Positions 1 through 5,132 of a stretch of 5,528 bases of DNA are shown in pieces. The stretch is from Polynucleobacter meluiroseus (lineage in GTDB: Bacteria > Pseudomonadota > Gammaproteobacteria > Burkholderiales > Burkholderiaceae), in assembly GCA_945867755.1 (NCBI GenBank), contig CAMBJN010000100.1, forward strand, positions 1 through 5,528. Direction: 5' to 3'. Below the pieces are notes generated by a model. It ran no database searches and was not told the DNA's origin. It saw nothing but the letters and a program-made list of their open reading frames with translations. Every line of letters begins with the position of its first letter. The stretch's first letter is position 1. Position numbers and translations under genes: made by a program.

Positions 1-489
1 ATCGATGCTAACGGCATTTTGCACGTGGGCGCCAAAGATAAAGCAACTGGTAAAGAAAACAAAATCACCATCAAAGCTAACTCTGGTTTATCTGAAGAAG
101 AAATTCAGCGCATGGTCAAAGATGCGGAAGAGAACGCAGAAGAGGACAAGAAATTGCGTGAATTGGTGGATGCAAAAAATACAGCTGAAGCTTTGGTTCA
201 TTCAAGCAAGAAAGCCCTTGAAGAGCATGGCGCTTCTTTAGAGGCTGGTGAAAAAGAAAAAATTGAAGCTGCCATGAGAGACTTGGAGGAAGCAGGCAAG
301 GGTACTGATAAAGACGCCATTACTGCCAAAACTGAAGAGTTGGGCAAGGCTAGTCAGAAGTTAGGTGAAAAAGTGTATGCTGCAATGGCTGAAAAAAACC
401 AAGCAGCACAAGCTGGCGGTGATAATGCTAAACCTAAAGACGACAATGTCGTTGATGCAGAATTCAAGGAAGTAAACGACAAGAAGTAA
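1..489 (+). CDS. dnaK: Molecular chaperone DnaK (Hsp70), C-terminal part, 5' end outside window
   Basis: This is the last 162 codons of DnaK, the ATP-driven Hsp70 chaperone that binds exposed hydrophobic stretches of unfolded cytoplasmic proteins. The frame is open from base 1 and ends with TAA at 487-489. The visible part begins with IDANGILHV, the end of the substrate-binding beta-sandwich, followed by KDKATGKENKITI and then SGLSEEEIQRMVKDAEENA, which opens the helical lid. The lid continues as charged helices. A low-complexity Ala/Gln/Asn-rich linker then leads to the conserved acidic tail DDNVVDAEFKEVNDKK. Aligned by eye, it corresponds to roughly residues 477-638 of E. coli DnaK, so nothing appears to be missing at the C-terminus. 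The ATPase domain and most of the substrate-binding domain lie to the left of the window. dnaJ follows after 9 bp in the same reading frame, which indicates cotranscription. No promoter is visible here; heat-shock control would lie upstream. Confidence 0.98.
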   Translation: MDANGILHVGAKDKATGKENKITIKANSGLSEEEIQRMVKDAEENAEEDKKLRELVDAKNTAEALVHSSKKALEEHGASLEAGEKEKIEAAMRDLEEAGKGTDKDAITAKTEELGKASQKLGEKVYAAMAEKNQAAQAGGDNAKPKDDNVVDAEFKEVNDKK

Positions 490-492
490 GGA
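487..492 (+). promoter_or_regulatory. Ribosome binding site of dnaJ, overlapping the dnaK stop codon
   Basis: The sequence TAAGGA contains both the dnaK stop (TAA, 487-489) and a Shine-Dalgarno core AAGGA (488-492), which sits 6 nt before the TTG at 499. It supports TTG as the dnaJ start and suggests that ribosomes ending dnaK can readily start dnaJ. Confidence 0.75.
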
Positions 493-498
493 ATAGTT

Positions 499-1641
499 TT
501 GGCTAACAAGCGCGATTTTTATGACATTCTGGGGGTAGCTCGGAATGCCACTGACGAAGAGATCAAAAAGTCTTATCGTAAGTTGGCAATGAAGTACCAC
601 CCAGACCGCAATCCTGATAGCAAAGAGGCTGAGGATAAATTCAAAGAAGCCAAAGAGGCTTATGAGATGCTATCTGATCCTCAGAAGCGCGCAGCCTATG
701 ATCAATATGGTCATGCTGGTGTCGATCCTAATATGGGCGGTATGGGTGGCGGTCAAGGTTTTGGTGGCTTCTCGGATGCCTTTGGCGACATCTTTGGCGA
801 TATCTTTGGGGGTGGCGCTGCTGCTGGCGCTCGTGGTGGTCGTGGTGGACCTCAGGTCTATCGTGGCGCCGATCTTCGCTACAGCATGGAGATTTCTCTT
901 GAAGAGGCTGCTCATGGTCACGAAACGCAGATCAGAGTGCCGAGTTGGTCTAACTGTGAAAGCTGTGGTGGTAATGGTGCTGAGCCAGGCACAAAAGTTG
1001 AAACTTGCGGAACTTGTCATGGCGCTGGCCAGGTCAGAGTTTCTCAAGGCTTCTTTTCTATGCAGCAAACTTGCCCACGATGTAATGGATCAGGCAAACA
1101 CATTCCTAAGCCATGTAAAAAATGTCATGGTGCAGGCAAAACAAAATCTCAAAAAACACTTGAAGTCAAAATCCCTGCGGGCATTGATGACGGCATGAGA
1201 ATTCGTTCGGCTGGCAACGGTGAGCCGGGCGTTAATGGTGGGCCAAGCGGTGATTTGTATGTTGAAGTTCATGTCAAAGAGCACTCAGTGTTCGAGCGTG
1301 ATGGCGATGATCTGCATTGCCAAATGCCGATTTCATTCATTGATGCAGCCTTAGGTGGCGAAATCCAAGTCCCAACACTATCTGGTAAAGCCAGCTTCGT
1401 TGTTCCAGAAGGAACCCAGAGCGGTAAAACATTTAGATTGAGATCAAAAGGTATTAGGAGCTTAAGAACATCTTTGCCAGGTGACTTGTACATTCATGTT
1501 CAGGTAGAAACACCAGTGAAGCTCAATCAAGAGCAAAAAGATATTTTGAAGCAATTAGATGAAAGTCTGAAATTAGGCGGGGCCAAACACAACCCTCAAC
1601 AAAAGGGTTGGGTGGATCGCGTGAAAGACTTCTTTAATTAA
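499..1641 (+). CDS. dnaJ: Chaperone protein DnaJ (Hsp40, class A)
   Basis: DnaJ is the co-chaperone that brings clients to DnaK and stimulates its ATPase in the cytoplasm. The 380-residue protein has the full class A layout. The J domain is at about residues 5-70, with the HPD motif at 34-36. The Gly/Phe-rich region at about 75-115 carries two adjacent DIF motifs at 97-99 and 101-103. Four CxxCxGxG zinc-binding repeats start at C153 (CESCGGNG), C170 (CGTCHGAG), C192 (CPRCNGSG) and C206 (CKKCHGAG). The C-terminal client-binding domains follow from about 215. The length is close to E. coli DnaJ (376). The start is TTG: the in-frame stop at 487-489 excludes any earlier start, TTG is the only usual start codon in the few codons after it, and the next in-frame Met (M31) would destroy the J domain. 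The stop TAA (1639-1641) overlaps the stop of the convergent panB. It is the last gene of the dnaK-dnaJ unit. Confidence 0.99.
   Translation: MANKRDFYDILGVARNATDEEIKKSYRKLAMKYHPDRNPDSKEAEDKFKEAKEAYEMLSDPQKRAAYDQYGHAGVDPNMGGMGGGQGFGGFSDAFGDIFGDIFGGGAAAGARGGRGGPQVYRGADLRYSMEISLEEAAHGHETQIRVPSWSNCESCGGNGAEPGTKVETCGTCHGAGQVRVSQGFFSMQQTCPRCNGSGKHIPKPCKKCHGAGKTKSQKTLEVKIPAGIDDGMRIRSAGNGEPGVNGGPSGDLYVEVHVKEHSVFERDGDDLHCQMPISFIDAALGGEIQVPTLSGKASFVVPEGTQSGKTFRLRSKGIRSLRTSLPGDLYIHVQVETPVKLNQEQKDILKQLDESLKLGGAKHNPQQKGWVDRVKDFFN
781..804 (+). repeat. 12-bp tandem duplication in the dnaJ Gly/Phe region
   Basis: Two nearly identical 12-mers, tttggcgacatc (781-792) and tttggcgatatc (793-804), differ at one silent position and encode FGDI twice (residues 95-102); a following tttggg continues the pattern. 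They create two overlapping DIF motifs. DIF motifs in this region are known in J-proteins to take part in masking the J domain. Similar Asp-Ile-Phe repetition occurs in other bacterial DnaJ proteins, so this is probably ancestral rather than a recent duplication. Confidence 0.6.
1590..1610 (-). terminator. Weak candidate terminator hairpin for the panB operon, inside the dnaJ 3' end
   Basis: A perfect 7-bp inverted repeat CAACCCT (1590-1596) / AGGGTTG (1604-1610) surrounds a 7-nt loop. Read on the - strand, the hairpin begins 27 nt past the panB stop codon and is followed by TGTTTGGCC, a poor T-rich tract. Placement fits a terminator of the leftward operon, but the tract is weak and the hairpin lies in coding DNA of dnaJ. 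On the + strand no T tract follows it. It may be chance. Confidence 0.25.
1634..1641. other. Tail-to-tail overlap of the dnaJ and panB stop codons in TTAATTAA
   Basis: The 8-bp palindrome TTAATTAA supplies the dnaJ stop on the + strand (TAA, 1639-1641) and the panB stop on the - strand (TAA, read from 1640 to 1638). The two coding regions overlap by 4 bp. There is no space between the operons, so each transcript must extend into the opposing gene to terminate. Confidence 0.95.
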
Positions 1642-2468
1642 GTAGATTTAAAGCAATGCTCAGAACCGGGAAATTTCCCAGCTTTGACTTCTTGGACATA
1701 GCATTTAAATGCGGCCTCGATAGAGCTTTGCCCGGATAAGAAGTTTTTAACAAATTTGGGGTTTCTTCCAGGGAATGCACCCAACATGTCATGCATCACC
1801 AACACCTGACCAGAGCAATCAGGTCCCGCACCAATACCAATGGTTGGAATTTGGATTACATCAGTTACTTTTTTACCAAGTTCTGATGGGATTGCTTCTA
1901 AAACTAAAAGTTGGGCACCCGCCTCTTGCAGAGCTTTCGCATCATTGATCAAGGTTTGTGCTGATTCTGTGGATTTACCTTGAACTTTGAAGCCGCCCAA
2001 GGTGTGAACTGATTGAGGTAACAATCCCAGGTGAGCACAAACAGGAACACTTCTTTCAATTAAAAACTTCACGGTCTCCGCAAGCCAAGTGCCGCCTTCT
2101 AACTTCACCATATGAGCGCCAGCCCTCATCAGTTGCGCTGCGCTTAACATGGCTTGCTCAGGCGTTGAATATGATCCAAAGGGCATGTCAGCGATCAAGA
2201 AAGCAGATTCTTGTCCTTTGGCAACACAACGGGTGTGATACACCATGTCTTCAATCGTCACGGGGATGGTGCTCGATTGACCTTGAACAATATTGCCCAA
2301 AGAGTCACCAATCAAAATCACATCAATGCCCGCCTGATCCATGAGGGCTGCAAAACTTGCATCATAAGCAGTTAAAACAGCAATTTTTTCACCTGCACGG
2401 CGCATTTCTTGAAGTTTAGAAATGGTCACAAGGCCACGCTTGGTGGCTGATTCTTGTAAATAACTCAT
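1638..2468 (-). CDS. panB: 3-methyl-2-oxobutanoate hydroxymethyltransferase (ketopantoate hydroxymethyltransferase)
   Basis: PanB transfers a hydroxymethyl group from 5,10-methylenetetrahydrofolate to 2-oxoisovalerate, giving ketopantoate, the first committed step of pantothenate and coenzyme A synthesis. It is a cytoplasmic TIM-barrel enzyme that needs a divalent metal. The 276-residue protein aligns along its whole length with E. coli PanB, offset by ten residues. The metal and substrate residues are present: D55 and S56 in GDSLG, D94 in ADMPF, K122 and E124 in VKLEGG, and the proposed catalytic base E191 in LEAIP. Other family blocks are AHLGLLPQSV (145-154), GIGAG (211-215) and the C-terminal PKFVKNF and FPGSEH. 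The ATG start at 2468 gives an N-terminus (TISKLQEM) like that of the family. It is the last gene of the leftward operon, 14 bp after folK, and its stop overlaps that of dnaJ. FolK contributes to the folate pool that PanB draws on. Confidence 0.98.
   Translation of the reverse strand: MSYLQESATKRGLVTISKLQEMRRAGEKIAVLTAYDASFAALMDQAGIDVILIGDSLGNIVQGQSSTIPVTIEDMVYHTRCVAKGQESAFLIADMPFGSYSTPEQAMLSAAQLMRAGAHMVKLEGGTWLAETVKFLIERSVPVCAHLGLLPQSVHTLGGFKVQGKSTESAQTLINDAKALQEAGAQLLVLEAIPSELGKKVTDVIQIPTIGIGAGPDCSGQVLVMHDMLGAFPGRNPKFVKNFLSGQSSIEAAFKCYVQEVKAGKFPGSEHCFKST
1668..1679 (+). repeat. Perfect 12-bp palindrome GGGAAATTTCCC, possible dnaJ transcript hairpin
   Basis: GGGAAATTTCCC is fully self-complementary and lies 27 bp past the dnaJ stop, inside the panB 3' coding end. 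A further inverted repeat, AAAGC (1650-1654) / GCTTT (1681-1685), encloses it. In a rightward transcript it would fold just downstream of dnaJ and be followed by a moderately T-rich stretch (gctttgacttctt). This is a weak candidate for the end of the dnaKJ mRNA. The bases also encode panB residues K265, F266 and P267, so the symmetry could be incidental. Confidence 0.3.
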
Positions 2469-2478
2469 GTGTATCTTG

Positions 2479-2483
2479 CCCTT
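2479..2483 (-). promoter_or_regulatory. Likely ribosome binding site of panB, touching the folK stop
   Basis: On the - strand the junction reads TAAAGGGCAAGATACACATG. An AAGGG core overlaps the last base of the folK stop and lies 10 nt before the panB ATG, a slightly long spacing. It suggests that panB translation is close-coupled to the end of folK. Confidence 0.5.
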
Positions 2484-2986
2484 TAAATATGCTGACTAGG
2501 GCAATTGCACCCTTGCACCTTGTTAATTCTTTGGTGCTCAACATTTGGTATGTATTTCGCTAATTTACCAAATCCTGGCAAGTCAATATCCGGAGCGATT
2601 TCTAAGAGGGGAAAAAGAACGAATGATCGCTCGATCATGCGCGGGTGTGGAATCGTTAATCTTTCGTTTTGAATTGCTAAATCATCGTAAGCCAAAACAT
2701 CTAAATCAAGTGTGCGAGGTGCATTGATATAAGGACGCTCTCTACCAAAAGTGTTTTCAATATTTTGACAGATGGACAGAAGATCTTCTGGAGTTAATTG
2801 AGTTTCAAGAGAAACAACCGCATTGATGAAATCAGGACCTTCGGCACCAACAGGAGCGCTCTCATACATACAGCTGCGCGTGAGTACCCGCAGCTCAGGA
2901 TGTTGAGCTAAACAAACGATGGCGTCTTTGATGAGTTGCGTCGTATCACCAATATTGCCACCAAGACCAATGAAGGCCAATGCCAT
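2483..2986 (-). CDS. folK: 2-amino-4-hydroxy-6-hydroxymethyldihydropteridine diphosphokinase (HPPK)
   Basis: FolK transfers pyrophosphate from ATP to 6-hydroxymethyl-7,8-dihydropterin, the step before dihydropteroate synthase in folate synthesis. The 167-residue protein shows the family blocks in order: GLGGNIGD (7-14), YESAPVG (41-47), FINAVV (53-58), GRERPY (81-86), the signature PRTLDLDVL (90-98) with the two Mg-binding aspartates D94 and D96, and IPHPRMIERSFVLFPLLEIAPD (112-133) with H114 and R120. The Trp of the E. coli RWGPRTLDLD segment is absent (INAPRTLDLD here), which I recall as usual in betaproteobacteria. The tail after about residue 155 is slightly longer than in E. coli and contains CNC (160-162); no role is known to me. 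The ATG at 2986 is preceded by a good Shine-Dalgarno. It lies 40 bp after pcnB and 14 bp before panB, so it is probably cotranscribed with both. A stand-alone enzyme, not fused to FolB or FolP. Confidence 0.97.
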   Translation of the reverse strand: MALAFIGLGGNIGDTTQLIKDAIVCLAQHPELRVLTRSCMYESAPVGAEGPDFINAVVSLETQLTPEDLLSICQNIENTFGRERPYINAPRTLDLDVLAYDDLAIQNERLTIPHPRMIERSFVLFPLLEIAPDIDLPGFGKLAKYIPNVEHQRINKVQGCNCPSQHI

Positions 2987-2991
2987 TGGAA

Positions 2992-2998
2992 CTCCCTT
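2992..2998 (-). promoter_or_regulatory. Ribosome binding site of folK
   Basis: On the - strand AAGGGAG lies 5 nt before the folK ATG (2986), inside the 40-bp pcnB/folK gap. It is the clearest Shine-Dalgarno of the leftward operon and fixes the folK start. Confidence 0.7.
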
Positions 2999-3026
2999 TT
3001 CAATATAACTGTACTTTATCGTTTTT

Positions 3027-4424
3027 TTAATTAGTTTGCTCGACTACTGGTTTTGCAGCTTTTGAGCGGGTTCTGCGACGCCTTTTTTTAGGGGCAGAGG
3101 ATGATCCAGCCGCCCCGGGGGTATTTTTAACCTGTAGCATCAAATCCGCTCTTAAGAGATCATCTCCTTGCCAAAAATCAGTCCACCATTGACCAATTTC
3201 AGGATCAATTTCTTGGGTTTGACAGCGCAGTAACAAGAAATCGTAAGCAGCTTTGAATTTTGGACTTTCAACCAAGCGATAAGGATATCGACCCACACGC
3301 TTTTCTAGGCGAGGTTGCATGGTCCAAATTTCTCTCATGTCGGCCTCATGCCTTCTTTGCATGCCCAAGAATTCTTTTTGATTCTCAAAGACCTGATCGA
3401 TGGCAGCGTGCAATGCTGGAACTGCTGGCATGGAAGTATTTTCAAAATTAACCCATGCTTCTTGTACGTCATGCCATAGAAGTGTGGCGAACAAAAAGCC
3501 GGCAGACACTGGTTTGCCAGATTTGATTCTTTCGTCAGTATTTTCTAGCGACTTCTTAACAAAGGCAGTCCTATCTTCATCGCTCAAAATAACCTCAATT
3601 AAGGGAAGTATTTTGTGATGTAAGCCAACTTTTTCTAAACCCTCAATCGAAGCCCAAGCATGGCCGGACATGAGTAACTTAAGAATCTCATCAAATAGTC
3701 GTGAGCTTGGCACGTCCTGAATTAAATCGCCCAACTGCTCGATGGGAGCAAGCGTATCTTTTTCAATCACAAAGCCAGTTTTAGCCGCAAATCGAACGGC
3801 TCTGAGCATGCGAACCGGATCTTCGCGGTATCGCTGTGTTGGCTCTCCAATCATTCTGATAATTTTGGCATTTAAGTCTTTCATGCCATTGTGATAATCT
3901 AAGACAACTTCAGTTTGCGGATCGTAGTACATCGCATTGATCGAGAAATCTCTGCGTGTGGCATCTTCCACTTGATCGCCCCAAACGTTATCGCGAAGAA
4001 TTCTTCCGCTTGCAGCCACATCAGCTTGATCAGCTTGAGCATGGGCTCTGAAGGTTGAAACTTCGATGATCTCAGGACGTTCTTTGCCATAAAAAGTAAC
4101 GTGCACGATTTGAAATCTTCGGCCAATCAATCTTGAGCGACGAAATAGTTTTTGAACCTGATCGGGTGTGGCATTGCTTGCAACATCAAAATCTTTGGGT
4201 GCAATACCTAGCAGTAAATCACGCACGGCACCACCCACGATATAGGCGTCATATCCTGCCTCTTGAAGAACATGGGTTACTTTGACGGCATTCTTAGAAA
4301 GTAAGTCAGGGTTGATTCGATGGGTGCGCTTATTGATCTTTTGCGCAGTTAGTGAATGACCATGAATCAGCTTCTTTTGACCGGTCGGCTTTTTAAAGAA
4401 TTTATTGATGAAGCGACGAATCAT
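3027..4424 (-). CDS. pcnB: Poly(A) polymerase I
   Basis: PcnB adds 3' poly(A) tails to RNAs, which in bacteria marks them for decay and controls small RNAs such as plasmid antisense RNAs. It belongs to the class II nucleotidyltransferases, as do CCA-adding enzymes. Numbered from the ATG at 4424 (465 residues), the N-terminal catalytic domain has VGGAVRDLLLG (63-73) and the metal-binding KDFDVA (77-82, with D78 and D80), then RRDFSINAMYYD (157-168) and RYREDPVRMLRAVRFAAK (198-215). The C-terminal half matches PcnB rather than a CCA-adding enzyme: FLFATLLWHD, the block around PKFKAAYDFLLLRC, and a strongly basic tail PKKRRRRTRSK (445-455). The total length matches E. coli PcnB. A GTG at 4448 would add eight residues, but the ATG at 4424 forms an ATGA overlap with the upstream gene's stop and is preferred. 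A small CCA-enzyme possibility remains but is unlikely given the basic tail. Confidence 0.95.
   Translation of the reverse strand: MIRRFINKFFKKPTGQKKLIHGHSLTAQKINKRTHRINPDLLSKNAVKVTHVLQEAGYDAYIVGGAVRDLLLGIAPKDFDVASNATPDQVQKLFRRSRLIGRRFQIVHVTFYGKERPEIIEVSTFRAHAQADQADVAASGRILRDNVWGDQVEDATRRDFSINAMYYDPQTEVVLDYHNGMKDLNAKIIRMIGEPTQRYREDPVRMLRAVRFAAKTGFVIEKDTLAPIEQLGDLIQDVPSSRLFDEILKLLMSGHAWASIEGLEKVGLHHKILPLIEVILSDEDRTAFVKKSLENTDERIKSGKPVSAGFLFATLLWHDVQEAWVNFENTSMPAVPALHAAIDQVFENQKEFLGMQRRHEADMREIWTMQPRLEKRVGRYPYRLVESPKFKAAYDFLLLRCQTQEIDPEIGQWWTDFWQGDDLLRADLMLQVKNTPGAAGSSSAPKKRRRRTRSKAAKPVVEQTN
3083..3089 (-). repeat. Run of seven A in the pcnB coding strand
   Basis: The pcnB coding strand reads CCT AAA AAA AGG here, at the start of the basic tail (encoding PKKR). 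Polymerase slippage on the run could produce mRNAs with altered tails. Ribosomal -1 slippage is less favoured because the base before the two AAA codons is T, not A. Confidence 0.6.
4421..4424 (-). other. ATGA stop/start overlap of HAD phosphatase gene and pcnB
   Basis: On the - strand ATGA contains the pcnB ATG (4424-4422) and the phosphatase TGA (4423-4421). Such overlaps usually allow ribosomes that terminate to restart on the next gene. Only a weak GGA lies 9 nt upstream, so coupling may provide most of pcnB translation. Confidence 0.75.
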
Positions 4425-5101
4425 GGAAATAATTCCAAAATAGGCCACTGATTGTTCACTGCATGGTCACGCAGTCTGCTGTCTGGATTGGTGGCCACTG
4501 GACGAGATACTTTTTCAAGTAGCGGTAAATCATTGATTGAATCTGAGTAAAAGTAACTGCCTTGCACAGTACTCAAAGATAGTTGTTGATCTTTGAGCCA
4601 CGCTTCTAGGCGAGTGACCTTACCCTCTTTAAAGTTGGGCAGCCCCAACACCTTGCCTGAGAAATTACCAGTCAAAGAATCGCCAATCACCTCTGGTTCA
4701 GTAGCAATTAAATGATCAATCTGAAATGCCGCAACAATCGGTCTTGTCACAAAGCTATTTGTGGCAGTGACAACACAACACAAGTCACCAGCATCTTGAT
4801 GGCGTTTGACTAAATCAATGGCGCTGGATTTAAGTTGAGGTTGAATCACTTCTTCCATGAACTGAAGATGCCATTGATTTAACTGCGCTCTTGAGTGATT
4901 CGCTAGAGGCTTCAGGGCAAACTCGAGAAAGGCGTAAATATCTAGACGACCAGCTTTGTAGTCAGCGTAAAAATGTTCGTTTTGTTGGGCGTAATACTCA
5001 GAGTCAACGACCCCAATTTTTGCTAAAAATCTTCCCCACTCATGATCGCTATCAATAGGTAATAAGGTGTGGTCTAAGTCAAATAAGGCAATTTGTGTCA
5101 T
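4421..5101 (-). CDS. HAD-superfamily subfamily IB hydrolase (SerB-like phosphatase), substrate unknown
   Basis: This is a 226-residue cytoplasmic phosphatase of the haloacid dehalogenase superfamily. Motif I is FDLDHTLL (7-14), with the nucleophile D8 and general acid/base D10. A cap follows, rich in aromatic and charged residues (DSDHEWGRFL, YYAQQNEHFYADY). Motif II is within VVTATNS (110-116), the motif III lysine is probably K161 in EGKVTRLEAW, and motif IV is SDSINDLPLLE (186-196) with D187 and D191. The pattern DLDxTLLxxDS and the insertion between motifs I and II place it in subfamily IB, which includes phosphoserine phosphatase-like enzymes and CicA-like proteins. It lacks the ACT domain of long SerB forms and cannot be assigned to phosphoserine on this evidence. 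It starts 16 bp after hda without a clear Shine-Dalgarno, and its TGA overlaps the pcnB ATG (ATGA), so it is probably translated within the same message. All catalytic residues appear intact. Confidence 0.9.
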   Translation of the reverse strand: MTQIALFDLDHTLLPIDSDHEWGRFLAKIGVVDSEYYAQQNEHFYADYKAGRLDIYAFLEFALKPLANHSRAQLNQWHLQFMEEVIQPQLKSSAIDLVKRHQDAGDLCCVVTATNSFVTRPIVAAFQIDHLIATEPEVIGDSLTGNFSGKVLGLPNFKEGKVTRLEAWLKDQQLSLSTVQGSYFYSDSINDLPLLEKVSRPVATNPDSRLRDHAVNNQWPILELFP

Positions 5102-5115
5102 CTGTGTAACATTAT

Positions 5116-5132
5116 GCTCAATTTTTTTGAGC
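5116..5132 (-). repeat. Inverted repeat around the hda stop codon
   Basis: GCTCAA (5116-5121) and TTGAGC (5127-5132) form a perfect 6-bp stem with a 5-nt loop of A residues in the hda transcript. The hda TGA (5120-5118) lies in the 3' arm. No T tract follows in the direction of transcription, so it does not look like an intrinsic terminator. It could shape the hda mRNA end or affect restart at the phosphatase gene, or be incidental. Confidence 0.45.

Noticed and set aside
19..21. TTG at 19 as the start of a separate small gene
   Set aside because: The frame is open to base 1 and the preceding residues IDANGI are a standard part of DnaK; the TTG is an internal leucine codon.
361..600. Open frame on the - strand across the dnaK/dnaJ junction
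   Set aside because: It lies opposite two well-recognised genes, has no recognisable domain and looks like a shadow frame.
662..1198. 178-codon open frame on the + strand inside dnaJ, and a 132-codon frame on the opposite strand
   Set aside because: Both are out-of-frame readings of the Gly-rich and Cys-rich dnaJ sequence; the dnaJ frame is fully conserved and explains the region.
2987..3026. Possible promoter for folK in the AT-rich 40-bp gap, with a TATATT -10-like element
   Set aside because: No convincing -35 element lies at 16-18 bp upstream (only ATTAAA-like bases), and AT-rich gaps give such matches by chance.
3022..3028. T7 run on the + strand near the pcnB end as a terminator tract
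   Set aside because: It would serve only rightward transcription, no GC-rich stem precedes it, and no rightward gene lies upstream of it.
3260..3618. Short + strand open frames opposite pcnB
   Set aside because: No family resemblance, no ribosome binding site, and complete overlap with a conserved pcnB frame.
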